DNA of 64,000 bases from Azolla caroliniana (Eukaryota > Polypodiophyta), in NCBI GenBank assembly GCA_043228905.1, contig JBHGNT010000011.1, forward strand, positions 15,624,001 through 15,688,000, read 5' to 3'. Below, in pieces: positions 24,013 to 37,300 of the stretch (positions are counted from its first letter, which is position 1; every line of letters starts with the position of its first letter). A program made the position numbers and the translations under genes. The notes beneath the pieces were generated by a model. It was given only the letters and a program-made list of their open reading frames with translations, did no database searches and was not told the DNA's origin.

Positions 24013-25453
24013 GAAGTTTTTGACGATTCGTGTGGGGTTTCCATTTGTGTTTGTGTTTGAGTGCACACTTTTATCGAATCATCATTTCGATGTAGAACTA
24101 GGTTAGATTACATGGTCGATTAATTTGCTCTTCTTATGTGGATGTAGAAGCTCTTACTTATGTGTCGATGAAATCAACAAATATACGAGACAACAAGAAA
24201 AGCCTCCCGTTCATTATAGCCTACATTAATTGTTTAATTTGGTGCAATGCAACTTGAGCTAGTTTTTGACATCTTCCCGAGTTCGAGATAAGATGGCATA
24301 GAAGATCTTATCAGGACATCGGAGTGAATGATACATAAGAATAAGAAACATTTCGTGGTAAAACCTTGTAGTCGAGATCAAGAAGTTAATTTGGGGTAAC
24401 ATATGTTCATTGGGGCAAGTTTTAGCTTCCTACACAAAAAGAGGAGTTTGAAGCTCTAACTAGGCATTACAATAATAAGGCAATGATAATTGCATCCATA
24501 GTCTCATAGACTAGGTTAATTTATTGATTTTTGGCACCTTTTTTGTTCATAGAAATAGGTAGGCCTTGGGTTCATAAAGATATATGATAGAAGCCTTTTA
24601 AGGAGGTGTATTTGTTAACAATGCCTACATAAGGAGCAATTTCAGATATCAATATCACATATTGGAGATGTGTATATTCCAAATTTGTATGGATTGTGAC
24701 TTTAGAAATTAGGAGGCTCATAAGCTAAGCTATTGGTCAAAATAACAAAACAAAAAATGACATAGATTGCATGTAGAACGAGCTAGTGAGTAAACTTAAA
24801 GTGAGAGAAGTAGTTCTGTAAGGAGTGAACAACAATCATCAAGATTGGTAAAAATGGTAATTCTGCATATCTTCTCATAAGCATATGTACCTAGAGAGGT
24901 TTGTATGGATTAGGCATTTGATGATTGTTGGATGATTAGGATTCCACGCGTACTTACAGTAGTAGTTGCTTATCATTGTCCTAACTCACCCTTAGGGACC
25001 ATTATACTTCTTTTTGTAAAAATAAAGGTTCACCTTGGTATTAATGGAAAGATCATTGCACTTTTTTAAGAGTGTGGTTTTCCGGTAAAGACTTTAATCC
25101 GTAGATAGTACATGAAGTCTAGTCTCGTGAGAACTAGGATAATTTAGTAATAAGACCATGACAAACCTAGCATGTGTTGGGTAAAACAATAAGGAACATT
25201 CTCCTCAATCGCCATAAGGCAAGGTAATTGTTAGTTTAGCATATTGTTAAATGGATATGGTAAAGGATAGTTGGATGTTGTAGTGCATTGAAAGGGGAAG
25301 TTTGGTTGACAAAGAATATGGTGTTATAAAAGACATGTAGTGAAGATCAATGTTGCGCGGGGGAAACTTTTGAACTTTTTAAAACATGGCATGTATCATG
25401 TATGGGTGGGTGATGGGAATATTTACGACAAAGAAACTAGATGGCATAAAAGT
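24013..25453. other. Intergenic stretch without a supported gene
   Basis: AT-rich sequence with no long frame, no RNA motif and no clear mobile element. Confidence 0.6.
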
Positions 25454-25935
25454 TGTTACGGGCATGACCATATAATATCCTGTGGTAAGATTGTACCGTA
25501 GTATTCTATACACGTGTATAGAATACTACGGTACAATCTTGCCATGGGATATTATTTGGTTTCGCACATTATTGTAAAATAATTAGCATAAAAAACGTGT
25601 AGAATAATACGTATTCTAAGTATTCTAACTTCTTCTTTTTTTGATTGAATTTCTTTTGAAATGATAAATACTTGTTAAATACATAGAATACATCAAAATT
25701 TAAAAAACGGCAATTTTAAAACATAGAATACGTGTAGAATACTTCAAAGTATTCTAAAACGTAGAATACACGTTTTTTTAACAACTATGGTTTCACACTT
25801 AGCCTTAATGGATTGTCTTAATCCCAAGGATTAAAAGTAATCATTCCCTTCTTTACACTCTCGTTTAACACTCACACTTTATCCATATGTATAGAATACT
25901 ACGGTACAACGGGATATTATATGGTCATGCCTGTA
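25454..25935. mobile_element. Inverted-repeat block built from the ends of the Gypsy LTR
   Basis: The left end tgttacgggcatgaccatat equals the first bases of the Gypsy 3' LTR at 38818. The right end, read in reverse, repeats about 140 bases of the same LTR start in diverged form (25795-25935). The left side holds a strong palindrome, about 45-base arms, centred on acacgtgt near 25515. The block begins TGTTA and ends TAACA, with aaagt on the left and gaagt on the right as a possible mutated 5-bp target duplication. It could be a rearranged solo LTR or a small foldback element derived from the LTR. Confidence 0.65.
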
Positions 25936-26734
25936 GGCTGTAACAGAAGTGGTGTTAATTAAATGGCATATTGTTGGTGTTGGGTGACAATGACATTGGA
26001 GATTTTGGCAATTGATTCTCTCATTTTTTGATATAATGGGGTAAGTTACTTGTAAATTACTAGGCTACAACATAGAATCATGAGTCTAAACCCTTACTTT
26101 TACATATATTTACTACAAGATGTATCTTCTTCTTTTTTTCCCAGAAAAATTCTACTTCCATTAGTTAAGAAAAAGTACATAGAATAATATACAACTCATA
26201 TGTTACAAGCCACTTTGCAATGGCTACAAGAAAACATCATGTATAAATGAAGCAATAAAGCCTCATCACATAATTACTCGACAGCCTCCCATCAACATGA
26301 CCCTCACACAACCCACATTCAGCAAAGACACCCTCCAATCACTTCACAATTCAGCACCTACCTCTATGTTTGGTACCCTAGGAGGGAACAACCATCGGGG
26401 TGGCTAATATATCCACTTTGCATTGCCATCCACCATCTGTAACATCAGAGAACCTCTCCATTTAAGAAGGAAGCGGTACCTAGCTTATTCACTCGCATCA
26501 GAGGGCCCCTGAAGGCTGTCAAACTTACCTTGTAGCGTAGAAATCAGATTAAACCAAATCATCATTAAACTCTCAGCCGATGGGGTTCGCTTCCCGGTAA
26601 ACGACTCCTTACACCTTGATACCCCACTTGCCAAACAGTAAGGCCAACCACTAAAAACCAAACATCTAAGTATCGGTCCTATATGAAGAATGAATCTCCT
26701 TGAGCTGCAGGTTGAATTGTACCATTCACCACCT
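25936..26734. other. Region downstream of the LINE coding remnant
   Basis: No host gene. On the minus strand this follows the LINE zf-RVT region at 26735 and probably includes the LINE 3' part, but I cannot define its end. Confidence 0.5.
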
Positions 26735-28254
26735 TTAAAGAAGGGCTATTCCATTCCACCCACGAAACCATGCAGCTGATTCAGTAGCTAACCAAACAAC
26801 GACTGCACTTGATACCTGAACTTCAACCCCACATTGAGCCAGAATTCTTAAGCTCCTCATCCAAACTTCTTGGGCTCGCGGGCAGCTCCATAAACAATGT
26901 GCGATGTCCTCCAAACTCGCTCCATAGGCCTTGGAGTTACTCATGCCACCCCTTTTCCCCAGCCACTCTCCGGTTGGAACATCCCGATGGGTGATTAGCC
27001 AAAAACCACCTTGACCCTCTCGGGGAGGGAAGAGTTCCATATCCTGCTCCTGGTTTTATCTACAAAGACCGAATCGATAACTACATGGGTCCATTTGTTG
27101 ACACACTTCTCACGGTGCAAGCATAAATGTCTCCCCAAGCGAGTTGAGAAGTCAAAGAAACCATGTGATTTACCTTGTTCATCCCTCCACATATATTCTG
27201 CAGGATCCCATTCTAAACACTCAAGGGGCTTGCCTTCAACTACATACAAGATCCAATCCTCCTCAACCTCATCGACTGATGGATTCACCTTCCATTTCTT
27301 ACCGTCTCGTGCCACAATTCTAATCGATGACCAACAAGCACTTGCAACTACAGATCCCAACTAGATGATCTTCCCATTCTTTCCTATACCCTTTGCATTG
27401 ATAACTTTTCCAACATCATCACATTGTCTAAACCATTCACCCTCATCCCCATTACTAATAGGAACAGAGTAAACAACTTTATCGACTAGATCAAGCATCT
27501 TCCTACCATTTCTAAACTTTATCGCATCTTCATACAATTTATCCCGATTACTAGGGAACAACTGCATCCAATTTGCCATTGATCGAATGTCAACACTGTG
27601 CAATATAGCCCACGACATACCCTTGCGTTGGCCAAGCATCTTCCCCTCGGTCGACTTTAAGGTCTCGTTCCACAATAGGGCTTGGTGCATCCATTCAACA
27701 TTAGTACTTGGACCTATACGCCTAAGATGCCCACGGAGCAAATCCCACACCTTCATCATTGACATACATGTGCGATCAGCCAACCAATTAGATTTCCTAA
27801 GATTTAAGTCCATACAAAAGAGCCACAATTTATGTGGCTTCCAATGCCCACCAAGTTGTGGACTCCAAAGGATGCTCCTATTAAAAATCAATGTTTTCCA
27901 TAACTCATTTCCAAGCAACAAGCTCCTTACCAATACCTTACATAGCAATGATTGACTTTGTATTCCAGGGTCGATCAATCCTAAACCCCCCTTACTTTTG
28001 AGAAGAATCAACGTAGACCATGACACTTTAGCTGCCACGTTGTCTTTCCTATTCCCAACCCATAGAAAGCCCCTAATACACGCTTTAACAATACGAATAG
28101 CATGCATGTCAAACATCCACACTGAGATCGCATGCCACATAGTAGACAAGAGCACATGTATAATTTTATACGCTACATTGGTGCATTGAACTAACAATCC
28201 CCACACAACTCTCTCTCTCTCTCCCTCCCTCCCTCCCTCTCCCTCTCTATGCAT
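26735..28254 (-). pseudogene. 5'-truncated LINE: reverse transcriptase thumb to zf-RVT region
   Basis: Three minus-strand frames follow each other: 28254-27361, 27360-26995 and 27040-26735. The first contains HVLLSTMWHAISVWMFDMHA and FLWVGNRKDNVAAKVSW, then LKSKGGLGLIDPGIQSQSLL, the conserved region after the catalytic domain of plant L1-type elements. The last contains the zf-RVT-like segment DIAHCLWSCPRAQEVW. The catalytic palm (YADD) is absent and at least two frame changes occur, so the element is dead. A CT-rich microsatellite (28208-28250) marks the 5' truncation side. Confidence 0.9.
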
Positions 28255-28309
28255 TGATTAATTAGAACAAATCATTGCCACGCTTATAAAGGGAGAAGGC
28301 ATCATAGAA

Positions 28310-28565
28310 GTTGTCATTTGGGAAAATAGGCATCATGTTTTTTATGTATGCAAATGATATGGTACCTTGTGCAAATACTTTAGGAGATGTACGAAAGCTT
28401 ATGAGGGCATTGGAAGAGTTTTGTACGCATACAAAGTTGATTATCAATAGCTCTAAAACAAATATTACGTTTGTGAAGAGCCAAACTAAGGATAAACCAC
28501 ACATTATGTACAATAACAAGCCACAAGCTTTAAATACTCTGGCCTTGAAGTTCTTCAAATCATAG
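28310..28565 (+). pseudogene. LINE reverse transcriptase fragment, opposite strand
   Basis: The plus-strand frame reads MFFMYANDMVPCANTLGDVR, then LEEFCTHTKLIINSSKTNI. This is the FADD motif region of an L1-type reverse transcriptase, with the first catalytic Asp replaced (FMYANDM). It is head-to-head with the LINE at 26735-28254, so it comes from a second insertion or an inversion. Confidence 0.8.
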
Positions 28566-28633
28566 ATGGAATGAATGTGTTGTTCACCGCCTGCATGTGG
28601 GAACGAGAACATGTTATGCATTTGAAAACACAT

Positions 28634-30003
28634 GCAATCATGGAGAATTTAAGTGTGACACAATAGCATCCCTAAGTCCACTTGAAAATCATTTGAAGAA
28701 TGTCCAAAAGCATAGAGACTTAGGTTTGTCAATTTCCAAGAGAAAGGTATCATAAACTCACTCAACTTGCATGGTTACTATTTATAACTCCACTGTGAGT
28801 ACCTAAATGTGATGATATCCAAAAACTAAGTTTTTATGAATGTCATGATACATCTAGAGTAGAAACCCCATTACACACCGAGGTTGACCTTGATTATTCA
28901 TTAACGTTATTCCCTTGAGTGAATTAAATCTTGTGTCAAAATAAACACACGTAATGTCTTCAATGCCAATGTAATAAAGTTGAGAGCCACAAGATAGTCA
29001 AGCTATTATGTTTATCTATTGTAGATTCCAAACAACAAATGGTCAAGCATCTCGATGGATTTTGTCATGCATTTACTAACTTGAACATATGGGAAACGAT
29101 GTGATATGAGTTTGGGTTAATCAACTCATGAAAGCGGTCATTTAATTCCTACTAGAACCATTGGTAAGAACCACAAGTTGGCTCAAATGTTTGTGGAAAC
29201 AATGTACAATTTATGTAGTTCATTTGATGGAATTGTAAATGACACCGATCTCGATTCAACTTTATTATTGCCTCAAGGACACGTTATGAATCAATAAAAT
29301 CATCAAGGAATGCTTTTCGTTGATGATGCTTTTTGTCTTTCATTATTTGATAGTGAACTATTGATCCATGTGGAGATATCTTATTTTCTATTATGTGTGT
29401 AACTTCTTCATACAAGTATTAGTGTTGAATTTTGGGACCGTAATTGGTTACTCAAACAAGTAACAAAAAGAGATTGATGATATCTCTATCATAACGTCAA
29501 TTTTCATCTATTCATAAACATGGTATAATGACTAACGTAAACTTATCAATCTTCTATACCATAGACTCATCCAATATATTATATATGAGATAGTAAAAGG
29601 TGGCATCTTATCAATTTATACCTTTCTTATAAAGTCTGTTTAGGTTGCTTCATGATAGAAAAGTGTTATTTATATTCATTAGTTAATATGAAATGTGGGG
29701 ATTCCCGATGCCAACAAAGTGTAAAAAACCTTGAGAAGAGTAGAATATTGATGGAGTCTTGTGTGAAGTGGGATGTATCATGTAAGGAAGAAGAAACACC
29801 CCCTTTAGTAAACCAATTAAAAACCACCAAATTCTAACTACATGATATAAGAGAATCAAATTAAATTGTTATTATTTTCCGTTGTGGTAGAGTAAATGAA
29901 AAGAAACTCATTTAGCATATACTGTTTGCACATCACTCAACCTTAGCAATTGAATTGCAATAAATCTTTAGGAACATCAATTGTTGAACCTATCCTCCAA
30001 AGA
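28634..30003. other. Intergenic stretch upstream of the three-exon gene
   Basis: Mostly AT-rich. A frame at 29652-29837 and a short segment near 29310 (MLFVDDAFCL) look faintly like retroelement text but are too short to call. Confidence 0.5.
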
Positions 30004-31158
30004 ATGGCTAGCTCTGGACCTAACATTGGCTCAAGTAGTACCACTACCACCACCACAACTATGCATGGTGGCAAATCAGGGATTCCTAGCTTTGCCACCC
30101 CTTGGATAGAACTAGGTAAACTTGAGGAGAGGGAGAAATGGCAAGCGCTCGCTATCAATCTTGTCGAGACGTCAATAACATCTGAGTTTCTAGACCTTAA
30201 GCGAGAAGTCGCAGAAACTTTACCGCCTCGACTCCCGGAGCTCAAATCCAAAATCAACGATAAAGTTGAGGAAGCCCAAGTCAATATATCTAAACTTATA
30301 TGTACGTACCTTTTTTAAGTTCCATAAATCCTTCCTTCTTCTTGTAGAAACAAATGTTGGTCTTACATGAAGAAATTTATTGTCTCTTCTTCAAATAAAG
30401 CCCACCATTTATTGTGATATTCTCATAAATGTTTTCAAATTGAAGTTATACATCGAGTATTTAAAATCTCACTAGATAAGTTGATCATGATTTTGCTTCA
30501 ATTAGGTTAACCCCCGTTTGTTCTAATGTCGCATGTAAATAATGTTTTCATTGTGGATTAAATGTGTCTATGAAATCAATGAGGTCAAATTGTTGTTTGT
30601 CAATCTACAAGTTAGATCTATGATGAATTTAATGAAGTTCATTCTTTTCTCATTCCAAATTACAGCGGAATATCGCAAATTGATATTTGTTGAGACCCCA
30701 TACATAGAAAAACAGGTATGAACAATCATCATGTTGTTATTGATACTTGACATAATTCAACATTAATACTATGTTTACTATGCATGAAAATGAAACGGAG
30801 TAGGCAATGATCCATGCATTACAATACCAAGCATGTGGATTCGAAGACAACATTCCAAGCATGATAGAAGGTTCCCCCCTATCCCTACTCCCTCTCTACA
30901 AAACATGAATGCACACAATATCTTTTTCATGTTTATGACACACGGGTTACAATTCAATCAACTTTTATCTCACCAAAACAATCCAATAACTTCAATTTGT
31001 ATTTGTACCCTAACAACTTTTAATTCATAATCTAGGAATTTTTGGAAGACGGTGACAAAAAGATTGTAGAAGCAATTCACATAAGCTTTCAAGACTTATT
31101 TAGCCAATTGCATGTGAACGAAATATTCAAACATTTCAAGAATGATGCAAATAAATAG
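30004..31158 (+). CDS. Three-exon gene of unknown function, 156 residues
   Basis: Exons 30004-30301, 30666-30715 and 31036-31158 join in phase (1 then 0) with GT..AG borders (gtacgt/tacag and gtatga/ctag). They give 471 nt and a stop TAG. The start chosen is ATG at 30004 (MASSGPNIGSSSTTTTTTTM); the open frame continues upstream without another ATG. After a low-complexity Ser/Thr stretch the protein is charged and likely helical: TPWIELGKLEEREKWQALA, then KREVAETLPPRLPELKSKIN, SEYRKLIFVETPYIEKQEF and DLFSQLHVNEIFKHFKNDAN. I recognise no family. Another acceptor at about 31614 (gctag/atttcacgg) opens two short frames and may be an alternative last exon. Phase-consistent exons favour a real gene, or a recent pseudogene. 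Confidence 0.55.
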
Positions 31159-33775
31159 ACATATATTGGTGTACCATATCATAAAAGCATGCATATATTG
31201 ATATAGATTTATATAGAACAAGCAATAAGTTATTATTACAAATGTGTAAAGTTGTGACATTCGTGTCGACAATTCAACTAATACAACATTAGGGCTATGT
31301 ATGTAATAAACATATAATCTCTTATGCGAATAAATAAGCATAGCTCGCCACATTAAACATACCATGTGTGTGTGTGTGTACTTGTGTTTATACATGCAAG
31401 GACGAAGGGGCAAACATTATGTTTTGTACACCCATGCAAGTTCCTTGGCTATACAAGAATCTATGTTTTTTTTGTCTCTGCGTACATGTTCTACATACAT
31501 CCTATTTATGATGTATATCTTTGTTGAGGTTTTCATGTTGCACAACATATGCATGCACACACATCTAATTTGTCTTTGACGATGTTTTCAATAATTAATT
31601 TTTTCCATGCTAGATTTCACGGCAACGGTTACAGAGGAGATAATGATGGAAGAACCTACAAATGGAAAGAGAACTTAAAACCTTCTGCCTTCCTCTATTA
31701 TTTCAATAATTGAGTGATACATTCTCGCAATATTATGACTTGGAAATCACGAGTCGATGCAAGGCCTCATTGTTTACATTCAAATTTCATGAAGTTTTTA
31801 AGGCATTAATGATAACGATATATTATCATGTGTAATAGATCAAAGGTCATAACTACATATTAAAACAAAATGTATGCTCGGTTTTACATTATTGATATAT
31901 TCGATAAAACTATCACTTAATCAGCTTAACATGTCAATTGATTGTAGCTTTTAACATATGCAACAAGACGTCACACGTGTTAAAACACATATTGAAAGCA
32001 TTGCCATCGCACATAGTAAAAGCAAACTTCACACATCCCATATATTACTACGGTTTACCTATAATTTAGTTTATATTGCTTGAATGGAACTCTAAAATTC
32101 AAAAGTATAAATATAGGTCGTGAATTTGGTTTCTGGGCAATGAATGATCCCAAAATTTGGGTTGTGTCTATACATTACAGGGGAAAACTTTGAGATACCC
32201 CCAAATGTTTTGTTTATCTCCCCAAATGCCCCAAACTATTTGTTGTTTCCCCAAATACCCTTGGTTCATCCCCCTCTCGTGCAATTATATGGTCAATTCG
32301 TCTTCGTGTTTCTCCCTTTCGAGGTTAACTAAGGGTATATGGAGAGATAACTAAAACTCTAGAGATTTAGTGAAATAAACAGAAAGTCACGTGCATTTCA
32401 AAATGAATATAGCACTAGTGCCATACCATCTACCTTAAAAAATAAATGATTTTAAAGCCTTCTTGGACATATTAGTTGATATGTCATCATTTTGTTCATA
32501 TACACATAAGGGTCTAATTTTTTAGTTAGGTTCACAATAAATAGTTCAACCATAATATCATTTATAATTAACTCATTCTTTTCTTTAGTAATGATGTTAT
32601 AATTTCTCTTTCCACAGGCGAAGATTGAAACAATAGCGCCTAAAAAGGCATGCTCATAAACCTAGGAGGCAAGTCGCTTGACCTCTTTCCTCCACTCACG
32701 AAGAGTTGTGAGCAAATATACTATGATAGAGCTTCCGTTTTGTTAGCTTATGGATAACCTTAAATATAAACAGAAAAATCCTAATAAATTTCATTGCAAT
32801 TTCTAGAAAATTTCATCCTCACCTAAAGAAAGTATAATTCATAAACTATGAATCTCGTGAACATTATCACGCATGCTTAGTTCAAGGCCAATGAGTAGAT
32901 GGGTCCTTGACCTCACCATATTACTTCTATGAAAAAATCAACTAATATGTAAATGAAAGAAACTATTTAAATCACAGATTAAACAATTGTATACATTTCA
33001 AAAACACTTCGTAATTAGTTTGACTACCATGCATACTAACAAACTGCCGCTAAATTTTATAGCTTCACCATGGTAACTTTTCCCACGGCACATAGAGAGG
33101 AATGTATGTATAGATGAATGGTAATTGCAATAAAGTTGGCCGGTTGGTGGAAAACCACGTTAGCTTATGCTACTCCATTACAATCATTTGTCAATCAAAA
33201 AGCAAAAGGGAAAAAATACAATTAGTGCAAAACTTTCATGTGCATGCGTCCATCATAGGTTCTTGTAGAGTTTTATATGATAAAAATAATCTAGATGAAC
33301 CCAATTCCATGAAGAATCTATGTTCTCCTGTTATGTGATGCAATTGGTGTATTTTGCTCGAGGAGATAAAAAATTGGCTTCCTTAACACCTATAGCTCAT
33401 TCTTACTTCATTGAAGGATCTAACGCACCAATTGAATATGTCGACCATTGTCAATTAGAAACATCAACTTGTTTAAAGGCTTCTAAAAGAACTTTGAGAT
33501 GTGAGCAAAATTCCATTGCTTTACACACACTTGATTTGAAAGAACTTGCAATTAGCATTTATATTATACTCTACTTACCTCACCATAACGTAGACCTCAA
33601 TCATCGACTCCTTTTCTCATAACCTCATCAATGTCAACATCCATGTTTTATGAAAATTCCCTTCATTCTAATAGCCACATTGCCCATAATTGATTTCATA
33701 ACAAAAAACTCTACCTAGTTTTAGTGTTCGCATGCGAAGTTTTTAAAGATTGGCCCTATAAAATTTGACAACACT
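31159..33775. other. Intergenic stretch without a supported gene
   Basis: It holds a short gt run (31366-31378) and a pyrimidine-rich stretch with repeated tacccccaaatg-like text at 32190-32270. No frame shows a family motif. Confidence 0.55.
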
Positions 33776-33806
33776 GTTACGGGATATTATATGGTCATGC
33801 CCGTCA
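33776..33806. repeat. Gypsy LTR-start motif with inverted core
   Basis: tgttacggg is followed by atattatatggtcatg and cccgt. In the LTR at 38818 the same flanks enclose the reverse complement of that 16-base core. This is the only piece of LTR seen upstream of the Gypsy coding frame. Confidence 0.7.
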
Positions 33807-33879
33807 TATATGTTCTTTTAAAAAAACATATATGATCAATTGCCTCGCATATCTCTTATACGCATCAAACATTAAGCAT

Positions 33880-33965
33880 TCGAGAAGAGCAACTTACTTG
33901 GTTGGCTCAAGTGTTTAATGTATTTGTTCTCGAGGTCTCGAGTTCAAATATGACCAAGACCATAC
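33880..33965 (+). repeat. tRNA-like SINE remnant (weak)
   Basis: acttggttggctcaagtg followed by gaggtctcgagttcaaata resembles the A and B boxes of tRNA-derived SINEs at normal spacing. The B box departs from consensus and no element ends can be defined. Confidence 0.35.
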
Positions 33966-34307
33966 AACATCCTTGATACATATGACTATAACACATGTTT
34001 AGACTTAAGGTCTAAGTGCACCTCGGGGTCCTCGTAATAGGACTTAAAGAGCCGAAACCACATATGTGGGCACAGAAACATAGTTATTGTTAACATTTTT
34101 TTCGTGTATAAACTATTCATGACGCGAACATACATGGTTGAGCCTCGGGGAGCCGCCATGAAAAAAATCGATATAGAGATCAGGGAAAGGCATTCATTTG
34201 TCACCCCCATGGTTTTTAAAACACCTCTGTGTTACCATAGTAACCTGATCTTGAACCTCATCTCATACGTCTAGAGGGGTATTGACGTGAGATCATGATA
34301 TCGATTA

Positions 34308-37300
34308 ATGTTTGCCCATGATATGTTTACACCACAACAAGATGTTATGACTATTTGTCTGACCTTATCTTATTTCTTTGCCAGAAATAATCATTCAATG
34401 GCTCAGAATAACGACCCGATGCCCTCCGCTCAAGCGGAAAGACCTCAAGGAAATCCTCCTGGGACAATGTCCATTGAGGCGTATATTTTACAAGTACAAC
34501 ATTTCCTTAGTTCAACCGCGCAGCAGTTGACCGAATTTCGGCAATCTCAAAGTGCTCTCGAGGCACGAGTCATTAGTCTCCAAAATGAGATTAATAGACC
34601 TGATGAGCGTCAGGGTGAACCATCATTTGTCGTAAAGCCATTTACGGGAGATAAAAAGGAAAGAACCGAAGAAGCAATCTGCACGTGGCTGGGCCGATGG
34701 GAGTCTCATTTTGAGCTCTATCCCACGCCAGATAGTACGAAGATTGCATATGTTGGCCGAGAACTAGGGGGTAAGGCCGCCGCTTGGTGGCGTGGGCTCC
34801 GAACTTTGGGGAGATTGCCCGAGACCTGGACAGACTTTGTCACAGTTTTCAAGGGTCAATTTCTACAACCTCCCTCTCGAACCGAGGCAGCACAAGCTTT
34901 AATGAACCTCTCTAGCAGGAAGTTTTCCTCGCTAGAAGATTATGTCCACCATGCTAGAACCCAAATCCAAAAATCGGGTCTAGAAGGGGACAATTGGTTA
35001 ATAGCTTGTTTTGTCAATGGCATCCCCAATTCGGACTATCACTGGATAGTGCACGATAAGGATCCAAAATCCTTCGAAGAGGCCGTTGAGATAGTTCTTC
35101 GCTATCAACGCACTTCGAAGAAGGACCATAACAAACCCAACGAAGCGCCCGAGACTAAGCAGTCACAATTCGTTGGGAAACGCAAGACACCCAACGAATT
35201 CATGGATCGCGATTATAAGCGACAACATCCTTTTTGCGTATTCTGCAAAAAGAAGGGTCATACAAAAGAGCAATGTCGTAAGCTCCAACGAAAAGAGCAC
35301 GACGCCAAACCTAAAGCTACAGACCATAAAGGTCAGATTCCTAATGTCCTTCAGGTCTATACACATCATTTGAGTAATTGTCAATGTTCTTTCCCTCATT
35401 ATGTATTGGGTCCCAATGATTTACTACGTGCAAACGGGTATATCAATGGATCTCCCGTACAATTTTTATTTGATTCGGGAAGCTCACACAATTTTGTGAA
35501 TGATCGTTTGGTACAGATATGGGGAATCCAACCCACCGTAAGTGATCACACCTACACGGTGCACTTGGCTGATGGAAGAGTACAACACATCAACGGGGCG
35601 ATTCATTCTTTAGGAATTTCTATTGATACCTATATAGAGGAAGTAGACTTCCATGTAATGAATCTTAGTACCACCGATGTAATACTGGGTTATCCCTGGT
35701 TTTATAATAAAAGCTCTTCTTTATTTATTGATTGGGTTCGCCATTCCATTTCTTTTGTACTCAACGATTGTACGCATTTTATTCAATGTGTAACAAAACA
35801 ATCCCTCTCGATTGTTTCCTCGTGTCCATCAATATCCGAGTTGTCTTGTTCTACGTTATTTTATTGTGTACTTGATCCGGACATTCACGTTTACAATATC
35901 GATAATGTCTCGGGTCAATTAACATATTTTGAACAAAAACAACTTGATGAAATCGTAAACGATTTTCGTGATGTTTTTCCGAGTGAACTACCCGATGGTT
36001 TACCTCCTAAACGTAATATAGACCATCGTATAGATATTGTACCTGGCATTGCACCCATTAGTATACCTCCGTATCGCCTAAGTCGATCTGAAGAGGATGA
36101 GGTAGCTAAGCAACTTAAGGACTATTTACGAATGGGTTATATACGTTATAGTAAATCTCCATGGGGTGCACCAGTTCTCTTGGTTAAAAAGAAAGAGGGC
36201 ACATGGCGTATGTGTATTAATTACCGACGCTTGAATAAAGTGACGATCAAGAATTCGTACCCATTGCCCCGGGCTGACGATCTAATTGACCGTCTCCAGG
36301 GAGCTCGGTATTTTACGAAACTTGATCTCCGTACTGGCTACCATCAAATACGAATAAGTGAGGACGATGTTCCTAAAACAGCATTTCGTACGCGCTACGG
36401 CCATTATGAGTTTTTGGTTATGCCTTTTGGTTTGACCAATGCTCCGGCTACATTTCAACAAGAAATGAATGACATTTTCCGAGAACAACTTGGAAAATTT
36501 GTCGTTATCTTCTTAGATGATATTTTAGTTTATAGCCGTACATTACAAGAACATGCTAGACATGTCCGCTTTGTTTTACAAATATTGCGTGACAAACAAT
36601 TTTACGCGAAGATCTCAAAATGTGAGTTCTTCAAGAAATCAATTACTTATCTTGGACATCTCATAACCGAACGAGGAGTTGAAATTGATCCTTCTCGCAT
36701 CGAGAAAATCAAGCTTTGGCCCACTCTTCGGAATATTCGAGAAGTTCGCTCATTCCTTGGTTTTGTCGGATTTTTGCGAAAATCTCTTCGTAATTACTCA
36801 CAATTGACGACGCCGTTTACTGATCTTCTAAAAGGTCAAACGCGTAAGTCTACAAAACCTATTGTGTGGAATGCTACACTAGACCTCGCCTTTAAGGAAC
36901 TCAAGGACTTGGTATGCAAGGCTCCTTCACTTCTTTTACCCGATCCTTCAAAACCTTTTGAGGTTGAAACCGACGCAAGCGATTATGCTATAGGTGCTGT
37001 CTTGTATCAAGATGGTAAACCAATAGCATTCGAGAGTAAGAAACTTGATTCTGCTCAATGTCGGTATACCGTTCAAGAAAAGGAATTATTTGCGGTTATA
37101 CATGCGCTCAAAACATGGCGCCATTATCTTTATGGAAATCGCTTTGTGGTAACTACGGACCACGAGTCCTTGAAATATTTTTGTGACCAACAAGACCTGA
37201 AAGGTCGTAAGGCACGATGGGCTGATCTCATCCAGGACTTTGATTTTTCCATACGATATCGTAAAGGTTCCATGAATACTGTCGCTGATGCACTAAGTCG

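Noticed and set aside
25480-25560. Intrinsic terminator or bacterial-type hairpin
   Set aside because: The palindrome is explained by inverted copies of the Gypsy LTR start.
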